From an uncultured Lachnospiraceae bacterium (GTDB lineage Bacteria; Bacillota; Clostridia; Lachnospirales; Lachnospiraceae), in assembly GCA_947175305.1 (NCBI GenBank), contig CAMWMO010000117.1:1-6030 (forward strand): a stretch of DNA of 6,030 bases. The letters are read 5' to 3'. The position numbers were made by a program, and so were the translations under genes. Position 1 is the first letter of the stretch. The number at the start of each line of letters is the position of its first letter. Below, one piece after another: positions 1 to 4,886 of this stretch. The notes beneath the pieces are model-generated. The model was not told the DNA's origin. It ran no database searches and saw only the letters and a list, made by a program, of their open reading frames with translations.

Positions 1-838
1 TTACGGCAATATCCATGAGGATTCCCATTGGGCAAAGGTGGGGGACCAAGTGACCATCCGTTATGTGGAGGAGTCTGAGTATTATAATCCGGAAACTGGT
101 GAGATTTATGAGAAAAATGAGGAAACCGGCAACAAGCCCTGGCGGGAGAGGGCCAAGGTGTACGAAAATAAAGTATATGAGGTGGCCGCGCTGGTGGAGG
201 TACCAGCATCTCTTTCCTACCGTTATTACGGTGCCGATGAGTTCGTGATGGGTGCGGATACCTTTATCCGGGATTCTGGGACATCGGATGTTCTCTATTA
301 CGCGTTCGACTGCGAGGACGACAAGGTAGATGCGGTAGAGAAGTGGATGCATGACTTTGCAGGCAGCGACGATTCTGAGTACGACTATGAGAGCAGAAAG
401 ACCTACGAGGAAGATTTTTACGGTTTCCGTGATATGTTTATGATGGTGGGAAGCGGTGCGGCCCTGATCGTAGGTCTGGTGGGAATCTTAAACTTTCTGA
501 ATGCGATTCTCACAAGCATCATGACCAGAAAACGGGAGTTTGCAGTACTGCAGTCCGTAGGCATGACGGGCAAACAATTGAACCGGATGCTGATCACGGA
601 GGGCATGGTGTTTGCGGGCAGCTCCGTTGTGATCACCTTTGTTTTAACAATTGTCATGGGGCCTGTGGCAAGCAGTGTTCTGGAGGGGATGTTCTGGTTT
701 TTCAGTTATCACCTGACCGTTACGCCGATCCTCGTGGTGGCTCCCGCGTTCCTCATTCTGGGGGCGGTGATTCCGCTCATCTCATACCGTTATGTGGTAA
801 AACGATCTGTGGTGGAGCGATTACGGGAGGCCGAATAA
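1..838 (+). CDS. FtsX-like ABC transporter permease, C-terminal part (partial)
   Basis: This is the C-terminal part of a membrane subunit of an ABC transporter of the FtsX/MacB type. The reading frame is open to the left edge (first whole codon at 2), so the start lies outside; the GTG at 38 is an internal valine. About 145 residues of hydrophilic, acidic, tyrosine-rich extracytoplasmic domain are visible. Three membrane segments follow, at roughly nt 437-514, 602-664 and 716-793. Between the first two lies the typical cytosolic coupling stretch (TRKREFAVLQSVGMTGKQL), and the protein ends in the usual SVVERLRE-type tail. In the family such permeases pair with a LolD/MacB-like ATPase and export or sense peptides, lipids or antibiotics, or control cell-wall hydrolases. 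The substrate cannot be told from this fragment, and the ATPase gene would be upstream, outside the window. No clear terminator follows the stop. Confidence 0.9.
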   Translation, partial: YGNIHEDSHWAKVGDQVTIRYVEESEYYNPETGEIYEKNEETGNKPWRERAKVYENKVYEVAALVEVPASLSYRYYGADEFVMGADTFIRDSGTSDVLYYAFDCEDDKVDAVEKWMHDFAGSDDSEYDYESRKTYEEDFYGFRDMFMMVGSGAALIVGLVGILNFLNAILTSIMTRKREFAVLQSVGMTGKQLNRMLITEGMVFAGSSVVITFVLTIVMGPVASSVLEGMFWFFSYHLTVTPILVVAPAFLILGAVIPLISYRYVVKRSVVERLREAE

Positions 839-888
839 GGGAACACTATAAATATAATTTATTTATCTACATTTTTCCAAATAAGATG

Positions 889-918
889 TTGCACGAAGGG
901 GCGCAAATAAGGTATAGT
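889..918 (+). promoter_or_regulatory. Candidate sigma-A promoter of the CheC-like gene
   Basis: TTGCAC (889-894) and TATAGT (913-918) are separated by 18 nt, close to the sigma-70 consensus. Transcription would start near 925, giving a leader of about 50 nt before the ATG at 977. It is the best -35/-10 pair between the permease stop and this gene. Confidence 0.55.
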
Positions 919-943
919 AATATTGAGGCATTAGCACCGATAA
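918..943 (+). promoter_or_regulatory. Candidate sigma-D (FliA)-type promoter of the CheC-like gene
   Basis: ACCGATAA (936-943) matches the motility sigma factor -10 consensus GCCGATAA at 7 of 8 positions. TAAT (918-921) lies 14 nt upstream and is one mismatch from the TAAA core of the -35. Initiation would fall near 950, just before the Shine-Dalgarno sequence. It overlaps the end of the sigma-A candidate. The match is suggestive because the downstream gene belongs to a flagellar/chemotaxis family, but short motifs arise by chance. Confidence 0.35.
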
Positions 944-976
944 ATGTAATTATTTTGGAGAAGGATGTAGCAATGT

Positions 977-1579
977 ATGGGACAACTATCACCAGTGGAT
1001 CAAGATAAAATGGCAGAAGCAGCGCATATCTGTATGTCGCATTCCGCTATTTCATTAAATACATTAACCAGAAAAAAGGTAACTGTCAGCCCGCCTTCGC
1101 TGAAGGTTGTTAATAGTGCGGATATTAAAAATATCCTGACAGCGTTTGGTATGGGAAGTGTGACAGTCCAGATAGACTATAAAGATGATTTTCATGGAAA
1201 CAATCTTTTGATGTTTAAGGAAAATGATGTCAAGGTAATCATGGATCTGATGATGGGAGGAGCGGGAACGGCAGCTCCCGGAGATATCAACGAGATGCAT
1301 CTGTCCTGTGTGTCGGAAGTAATGAATCAGATGATGGGAGCTTCCGCGATTTCCCTCACGGAAATGATCGGCAAGACGATAGACATCAATCCGCCGAAGG
1401 CGACATTAGTCAATGCAAAGGAGGATATAGATTCTATAGATATCCTTCCTTTTCCCGGGAATGAAATGGTCATCATTCTGTCCCGGTTTGATGCGGAGAA
1501 GTTGGTGAAGGGTATCATGATTCGTATTTTCCCGATGGAGGAGACCAGATTTATCTGCGATAATTTTAAGGCGCGTTGA
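977..1579 (+). CDS. CheC/FliY N-terminal-like protein (CheY-P phosphatase family), stand-alone
   Basis: The 200-residue protein resembles the CheC-like N-terminal half of the flagellar switch protein FliY. In that family, paired E..N motifs hydrolyse phosphorylated CheY at the switch or in the cytosol. The second motif is intact: E114 and N117 within SEVMNQMMGASA, followed by IDINPP. The first keeps E14 but has H17 where asparagine is expected (MAEAAHICMSHSA), followed by VTVSPP. The C-terminal FliN/SpoA domain of full FliY is absent, and the length fits CheC (about 200 residues) better than CheX. The ATG at 977 is chosen because GGAG (957-960) and AAGGA (961-965) precede it; an ATG at 973 in another frame opens only 11 codons. 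No flagellar genes adjoin, so it may be an orphan signalling phosphatase or a CheY-P/receiver-binding protein. Family membership is fairly sure; activity is inferred. Confidence 0.8.
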   Translation: MGQLSPVDQDKMAEAAHICMSHSAISLNTLTRKKVTVSPPSLKVVNSADIKNILTAFGMGSVTVQIDYKDDFHGNNLLMFKENDVKVIMDLMMGGAGTAAPGDINEMHLSCVSEVMNQMMGASAISLTEMIGKTIDINPPKATLVNAKEDIDSIDILPFPGNEMVIILSRFDAEKLVKGIMIRIFPMEETRFICDNFKAR

Positions 1580-1582
1580 TTC

Positions 1583-1617
1583 CCTGCGCCTGTACCGAAA
1601 GGCGGACAGGCTGTAGG
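1583..1617 (+). other. Stem-loop after the CheC-like gene, no U-tract
   Basis: GCCTGT (1588-1593) pairs with ACAGGC (1606-1611). Beyond a single bulged T (1612), five more pairs extend the stem to 1583/1617. Inside, CC/GG closes a GAAA loop (1597-1600) of the GNRA kind. It starts 4 nt after the stop codon. The following bases are A-rich, so it does not look like a standard intrinsic terminator. It may stabilise the 3' end of the mRNA. Confidence 0.4.
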
Positions 1618-1771
1618 AAAATATAAAAGTGTAAGGGGTATTATTTAGGAATCGCTTTTTCAGACATAGTTTTATTTAGTAGTTTTTCACAATCGGAGCG
1701 GCGGCTTCTGCCATAAAAAGTGCCGAAAATACTTTTCTGTTTCAAAATTACTTACGGAAGAAATTTTAAAG

Positions 1772-1780
1772 TGTTAGAAT
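1772..1780 (+). promoter_or_regulatory. Candidate extended -10 promoter of the CarD-family gene
   Basis: TGT followed by TAGAAT makes an extended -10 element (TG at 1772-1773, TAGAAT at 1775-1780, one mismatch from TATAAT). The -35 is weak (CTTACG, 1751-1756, 18 nt away), which is common for extended -10 promoters. A start near 1787 would leave a leader of about 95 nt. GATACT at 1792-1797 is an alternative -10. Confidence 0.4.
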
Positions 1781-1881
1781 GGTATGTAAGGGATACTGCG
1801 GTTTGGCGCGTGTTTGTGTGGATGTGAGGCAGGCTGTTGTTGGACTCGTTGGTGTGAGGGTCAGAAGATTTGGAGGGCGTT

Positions 1882-2397
1882 ATGTTTGAGAAGGGCGAAC
1901 TGATTATGTGCGGGGGACATGGAGTATGTCGTGTGATCGATATTACGGATAATCCGATCGATCGAATGGATAAAGAGAAAAAGTACTATGTTCTGGAGCC
2001 CGTCTTTGAAAAGGCGAGCACGATTTACACGCCTGTCAATAACGATAAGATCGTTATGCGAAGGATCATGAATAAAGATGAGGCGGAAAAGCTGATCGAA
2101 CACATCACGGAGATCGATACCGTGTGGATTCAGGAGGAAAAGCGCAGAGAGCAGACCTACAAAGACGCGATCCGTACCTATGATTCCAAAAGTCTGGTGC
2201 AGATCATTAAAACCCTTTACCAGCGCAAGAAGAGCCGTATCAACGAAGGAAAAAAAGTACTTTCCTCAGACGAGCTGTATCTCCACAAGGCGGAGGAGCT
2301 TCTCTACAGTGAGATGTCTCTTGCCCTCGCCATCCCGAAGGAAAAGGTGGAGGAGTATATTGCCGAGGCTGTGGACAGGCAGAAGGCTACTGTATGA
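1882..2397 (+). CDS. CarD-family transcriptional regulator (RNA polymerase-interacting)
   Basis: The protein has 171 residues and a two-part CarD/CdnL layout. The N-terminal beta-rich RNA polymerase-interaction domain (about 2-60) opens with FEKGELIMCGGHGVCRV and contains KKYYVLEP and IYTPV. The C-terminal part (about 65-171) is all-helical and highly charged, with W82 and QRKKSR. In the family the first domain binds the RNA polymerase beta subunit and the second contacts promoter DNA, tuning open-complex stability. Firmicutes members are similar in size. An in-frame TTG at 1870 could lengthen it, but GGAGGG (1872-1877) is clearly the Shine-Dalgarno sequence for the ATG at 1882. The gene ends in tandem stops (TGA TAA) and a terminator, so it seems monocistronic. 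It is not the TRCF repair helicase, which carries the same domain in a far longer protein. Confidence 0.88.
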   Translation: MFEKGELIMCGGHGVCRVIDITDNPIDRMDKEKKYYVLEPVFEKASTIYTPVNNDKIVMRRIMNKDEAEKLIEHITEIDTVWIQEEKRREQTYKDAIRTYDSKSLVQIIKTLYQRKKSRINEGKKVLSSDELYLHKAEELLYSEMSLALAIPKEKVEEYIAEAVDRQKATV

Positions 2398-2406
2398 TAA
2401 CGTAAA

Positions 2407-2451
2407 ATGCAGGGGCAGAGAATGAAAGTTCTCTGCTCTATTTTTCTGCAT
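2407..2451 (+). terminator. Intrinsic terminator after the CarD-family gene
   Basis: GCAGAGAA (2415-2422) pairs with TTCTCTGC (2429-2436) around a 6-nt loop, and wobble pairs lengthen the stem slightly. TCTATTTTT follows (2437-2445). A second, outer dyad ATGCAG (2407-2412)/CTGCAT (2446-2451) encloses the hairpin and U-tract, so two nested folds are possible. Confidence 0.85.
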
Positions 2452-2483
2452 TATAAAAATAGCATTAGTGTGAAACATTTAAG

Positions 2484-2528
2484 GAGAATGCGAAGCATTC
2501 TCGTGATTTTCGCCGCCGGGCGAAAATC
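2484..2528. repeat. Two tandem perfect inverted repeats upstream of the ECF sigma gene
   Basis: The first hairpin is GAGAATGC (2484-2491), loop GAA, GCATTCTC (2495-2502). Two nucleotides later comes GATTTTCGCC (2505-2514), loop GCCG, GGCGAAAATC (2519-2528). Both stems are perfect. CTC (2500-2502) could instead pair with GAG (2529-2531), so the two stems could compete at their edge. No U-tract follows directly, although a TTTTT occurs at 2537-2541. The pair resembles dispersed palindromic (REP/MITE-like) intergenic units or a structured leader; a single copy here cannot decide. Confidence 0.6.
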
Positions 2529-2598
2529 GAGGCACCTTTTTAGGACCTGCGGCGTGTTATAAGTAGGGACGTCCAAAACAAGGAAAGGCGAAGCGTTT

Positions 2599-3054
2599 AT
2601 GACAATAGAAGAAGTAGTGAAGGAGTACAGTCCCATGCTTTACCGTATCTGTGTGGTCATGCTGGGCAATGAGGCAGATGCACAGGACGCGGTGCAGGAT
2701 ACGATCTGCAAATATCTGGAACGGGCGAAGGGGTTTCGGGACAAGGAGCATGAGAAGGCATGGCTGATCAAGGTGGCGCAGAACCGCTGCCGGGACATGC
2801 GGCGGTTTCATTTGCGGCACCCTCAGGTGGAACTGGAAGAGATCAATGCCGGCTATGAAGATCCGGAATACAGTGATGTACTGGCGGAGTTGATCCGTCT
2901 GCCTCTCGCCGTAAAGGTGGCCGTCTATCTGCATTATATAGAAGGCTATAAAACGACAGAAGTGTCGGAAATATTGGGGATATCTGTCAATGCCGTGAAA
3001 AAGAGGTTGCAGAGAGGGCGGGAAATGCTGCGGCTGCGGCTGGAGGAGGATTAA
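2599..3054 (+). CDS. ECF-type RNA polymerase sigma factor (sigma-70 family)
   Basis: The 151-residue protein has only the two core sigma domains. Region 2 (about 8-70) contains the helix ADAQDAVQDTICKYL, which binds core polymerase, and HEKAWLIKVAQNRCRDMRR, which melts and reads the -10. Region 4 (about 95-145) carries a helix-turn-helix, TTEVSEILGISVNAVKKRL, for the -35. Regions 1.1 and 3 are missing, as usual for extracytoplasmic-function sigma factors, and the length is slightly short but complete. AAGGAAAGG (2580-2588) precedes the ATG by about 10 nt. The next gene encodes a single-pass membrane protein, the standard anti-sigma arrangement, so activity is probably released by an envelope signal. 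ECF genes are often self-activated, but I found no convincing ECF promoter upstream. The regulon is unknown. Confidence 0.92.
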   Translation: MTIEEVVKEYSPMLYRICVVMLGNEADAQDAVQDTICKYLERAKGFRDKEHEKAWLIKVAQNRCRDMRRFHLRHPQVELEEINAGYEDPEYSDVLAELIRLPLAVKVAVYLHYIEGYKTTEVSEILGISVNAVKKRLQRGREMLRLRLEED

Positions 3055-3057
3055 CGG

Positions 3058-3111
3058 ATGCTGTGGACAGAAAGGAATTGTTTGAAGAGAAAGGACAGGG
3101 ATAATATATGA
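3058..3111 (+). other. 17-codon ORF between sigma and anti-sigma genes, possible coupling element
   Basis: The ATG at 3058 has the strongest Shine-Dalgarno sequence of the junction (GGAGGAGGA, 3042-3050, 7 nt away, inside the sigma gene's last codons). The frame encodes MLWTERNCLKRKDRDNI and stops at 3109-3111, overlapping the anti-sigma start as ATGA. Ribosomes ending there could re-initiate on the anti-sigma ATG. It may equally be chance; no family is recognised. Confidence 0.25.
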
Positions 3112-4322
3112 AGATTACAGATTTAAGAGAAGCAGTACAGGAGATAGATTTTGATGAAGAAAGGCAGGAGCAGATGATCTTGACGCTGCGGGCGATGAAG
3201 AAACCGCGAAGGTATACGAGAGCCTTGCGGATCGCGGCAGCTTTTATAATCTGCATTCTGGCAGTGGGTGCCCTGGGCGTACCCGTCCGTGCCCTAGTCA
3301 ATTCTCTGGTGCAGGAGCGGATGGAAGAGCAGCCTAAGGAGGAGGTCGCGGAGCTCGCGGAAAAGACACAGAATCAGGTCGCTGAGGCGGACAGTAAGAC
3401 CAGAGACTATACGGCGGGGGAGAAGGAGCGCAGGGGAAAGCTTTACTCACAATATTTGGAGGGGCTTTTTCCCACAGGAGAACTGGTGCAGGTTAATAGT
3501 GAGGAGGAGGCAGCAGAGCACGAGTTTTGTTTTCTTTCGACGACAGCGGTCTTTTATCTGCCGACAAATCGGGAATTGACGGATGAGGAGATTTTGGAAC
3601 AGATCGATTTTGAGAAAAAGCGCGATTATGCCCTGCAGGAGCAGCGAGTAGAAGAGATTGCCGCGCAAAAAGAGGAAGAGAGGAAACAGATCAAAGAAGT
3701 GACGGCGGCCGGAGGCATTTCCGAGGAGAGGGCGATAGAGATTGCCACAGGATATTTAGGGCAGATTTTCGGACTTGATGGGAGCGGTATGGAAATAAAC
3801 CATTATTATGTGAGTGAAGATGATTATATGCCGGTTTTCCCCGACACTTACGGTGTAAACTGGAGCGATCTCGGAAATTACAGATATTACTATTTCTTTA
3901 TTGATGCGGCGGACGGTACACTGCGTTCTATGTCATACAGTCATGATATGAAGGAGAGGCTTGCTGTGAGACCCTCAATTACAGAGGCAGCGGATAAAAC
4001 GGCTTCTATCCGTAAGCAGGCGGAGCGCTTTTTGACTGAAAAGCTGGAGATACAGGGGACTTATGAGGAAATAAGAAGCTACTATCTGGTCAATACAGAG
4101 AGTGAAAAGGTTTCCGGAACGGTAGATGTACTGTTTGTCATGGCGGATGGCACAGCGCGGCAGACCAGCTGTACCTGGGACGGTGAGGTATTTGACTATT
4201 CTGTCACGACACAGGCGCTTTACGAGGAGAGTTTGCAAAGCACAGCGTATTGGTTGGGGAAAGAATACGAGAGGGATCATGGGTACGAAGTAGAGTACAG
4301 GATCGAGAGTGTGGTGCAATAA
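3108..4322 (+). CDS. Membrane-anchored probable anti-sigma factor with large external domain
   Basis: The 404-residue protein is encoded directly after the ECF sigma gene (53-nt gap). A short cytosolic segment (1-38, with acidic helix LREAVQEIDFDEERQEQM) precedes one membrane helix (about 39-62, LRIAAAFIICILAVGALGV). The rest would lie outside the cell. It includes charged, probably coiled stretches (about 64-115 and 165-197) and two similar modules of PepSY-like character (about 204-278 and 291-357), each with an alpha-helical start and a strand plus turn, FFIDAADGTLRS and LFVMADGTARQT. No HxxxCxxC zinc anti-sigma motif is present, so binding would rely on the N-terminal helices. The role as anti-sigma rests on position and topology; the PepSY resemblance is tentative. 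AAGGA (3091-3095) or AGGG (3097-3100) serves the ATG at 3108. Its own terminator follows. Confidence 0.75.
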   Translation: MKITDLREAVQEIDFDEERQEQMILTLRAMKKPRRYTRALRIAAAFIICILAVGALGVPVRALVNSLVQERMEEQPKEEVAELAEKTQNQVAEADSKTRDYTAGEKERRGKLYSQYLEGLFPTGELVQVNSEEEAAEHEFCFLSTTAVFYLPTNRELTDEEILEQIDFEKKRDYALQEQRVEEIAAQKEEERKQIKEVTAAGGISEERAIEIATGYLGQIFGLDGSGMEINHYYVSEDDYMPVFPDTYGVNWSDLGNYRYYYFFIDAADGTLRSMSYSHDMKERLAVRPSITEAADKTASIRKQAERFLTEKLEIQGTYEEIRSYYLVNTESEKVSGTVDVLFVMADGTARQTSCTWDGEVFDYSVTTQALYEESLQSTAYWLGKEYERDHGYEVEYRIESVVQ

Positions 4323-4358
4323 AAACGGGAATACAGAAAAGGAATTGAGTATATAATC

Positions 4359-4387
4359 AAGACTTTCTGCGGAAAGTCTTTTTGTTT
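4359..4387 (+). terminator. Intrinsic terminator after the anti-sigma gene
   Basis: AAGACTTTC (4359-4367) pairs perfectly with GAAAGTCTT (4372-4380) around a TGCG loop, and the T-run continues to 4383, then G and TTT. It ends the sigma/anti-sigma transcript. Read on the minus strand, the same hairpin lacks a good U-tract, so it is a poor terminator for the convergent comFB gene; none better was seen. Confidence 0.88.
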
Positions 4388-4413
4388 ATGATCATAATAA
4401 ATATAAAAATCTT

Positions 4414-4683
4414 TTAATCGTGCTGCGGATGCGCGCCGATCTTTTCGATTGCAGTCATTACTGTAGTCATGATCGTCACCTCAGCCTGTGGCTGATAATT
4501 GTTTAGTTTCTGAAAGAGAGCACCGGTATCCGTACGTACATACTGGGGTGAAAGTCTGTTTAACGCATAAGACATCATGTCAAGCTTACAATTGTCACAA
4601 GAACAGACATCCGGCATAGTAGATAACAGCTTTTTAAGCTGGTACTCTACAGCATCCTCCATGATATTTTTTAAGCCTTCCAT
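4414..4683 (-). CDS. comFB: ComFB-family protein (late competence development protein family)
   Basis: The 89-residue soluble protein matches the ComFB family in length and in its core. The N-terminal helix is followed by VCSCDNCKLD with C27, C29 and C32, then MMSYALNRLSPQYVRTDTGA. In Bacillus subtilis ComFB is a small dimeric zinc-containing protein encoded in the comF operon, of unclear role in competence. Members elsewhere have been reported to bind cyclic dinucleotides, so a c-di-GMP or related sensing role is possible here but is inference. There are no comFA or comFC neighbours; it is a lone gene. GGAGGAGG (4697-4690 on the minus strand) lies 6 nt before the ATG and fixes the start. It faces the anti-sigma gene and is divergent from the exporter gene. 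Confidence 0.82.
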   Translation of the reverse strand: MEGLKNIMEDAVEYQLKKLLSTMPDVCSCDNCKLDMMSYALNRLSPQYVRTDTGALFQKLNNYQPQAEVTIMTTVMTAIEKIGAHPQHD

Positions 4684-4715
4684 TCCGAACCTCCTCCACT
4701 ATTACACGTACTTCT

Positions 4716-4744
4716 ATAATAGTACATTTTTCCTAGAGAATCAA
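4716..4744 (-). promoter_or_regulatory. Promoter of the comFB-family gene
   Basis: On the minus strand, TTGATT (4744-4739) and TATTAT (4721-4716) are separated by exactly 17 nt, a good sigma-A match. Initiation near 4709 gives a leader of about 25 nt ahead of a strong Shine-Dalgarno sequence. An inverted repeat GTACT/AGTAC (4708-4712 and 4721-4725) brackets the -10 and could be an operator. Confidence 0.65.
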
Positions 4745-4811
4745 TCATTATTTCATAAAAATATGGTAAAAAGAGAAAAAATTTGTACTTTTTGTGCAAA
4801 ATTACACCGAC

Positions 4812-4839
4812 TTGCTTTTTCTCAAAAGCGTGATATCAT
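4812..4839 (+). promoter_or_regulatory. Promoter of the metal-exporter gene
   Basis: TTGCTT (4812-4817) is followed after 16 nt by TATCAT (4834-4839). TG at 4831-4832 makes this an extended -10. Initiation near 4846 leaves a leader of about 40 nt, too short for a Mn-sensing yybP-ykoY riboswitch. ATCATA (4835-4840) and TATGAT (4860-4865) form an inverted repeat across the start site. Confidence 0.6.
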
Positions 4840-4886
4840 AAACTGGAAGGTTTCTACGATATGATTTCGGATGGAGAGAGATCGAT

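Larger units (their letters stand above)
1580..1881. other. Non-coding interval between the CheC-like gene and the CarD-family gene
   Basis: No plausible coding frame with a ribosome binding site is seen here. From left to right it holds a stem-loop (1583-1617), an AT-rich stretch with a weak AAAAGT/ACTTTT dyad (1716-1736), an extended -10 promoter (1772-1780), and a GT-rich leader (about 1800-1873) containing TGTGAGG twice, 30 nt apart. No known riboswitch pattern was recognised. Confidence 0.6.

Noticed and set aside
38..40. GTG as the start of the permease gene
   Set aside because: The frame is open upstream to the window edge and codes for typical protein, with no ribosome binding site; the gene is simply cut.
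973..1008. 11-codon ORF starting at ATG 973 as a leader peptide
   Set aside because: It overlaps the CheC-like start in another frame, has no features of an attenuator, and may be chance.
1716..1736. AAAAGT/ACTTTT dyad as a terminator
   Set aside because: The stem is six weak A/T-rich pairs with a 9-nt loop and no clear U-tract.
1870..1872. TTG start for the CarD-family gene
   Set aside because: The bases after it are the Shine-Dalgarno sequence of the ATG at 1882, and the CarD domain normally begins at about that methionine.
1580..1881. Cyclic-di-GMP riboswitch near the CheC-like and CarD-like genes
   Set aside because: The stem-loop has a GAAA tetraloop, but the conserved core bases of known c-di-GMP aptamers are missing.
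2471..2494. ECF-type promoter before the sigma gene (TGAAACATTT as -35)
   Set aside because: The -35 looks good, but no CGTA/CGTC -10 lies 16-17 nt downstream; the nearest CGAA is at 14 nt and inside the hairpin. GGCACC-N16-CGTG (2531-2556) was also considered and lacks the AAC core.
4577..4864. Plus-strand ORF of 95 codons overlapping comFB
   Set aside because: It is antisense to the well-supported ComFB gene, has low-complexity composition and no ribosome binding site.
4840..4886. Manganese (yybP-ykoY) riboswitch in the exporter leader
   Set aside because: The leader from the best promoter is about 40 nt, too short, and no matching conserved loops were seen.
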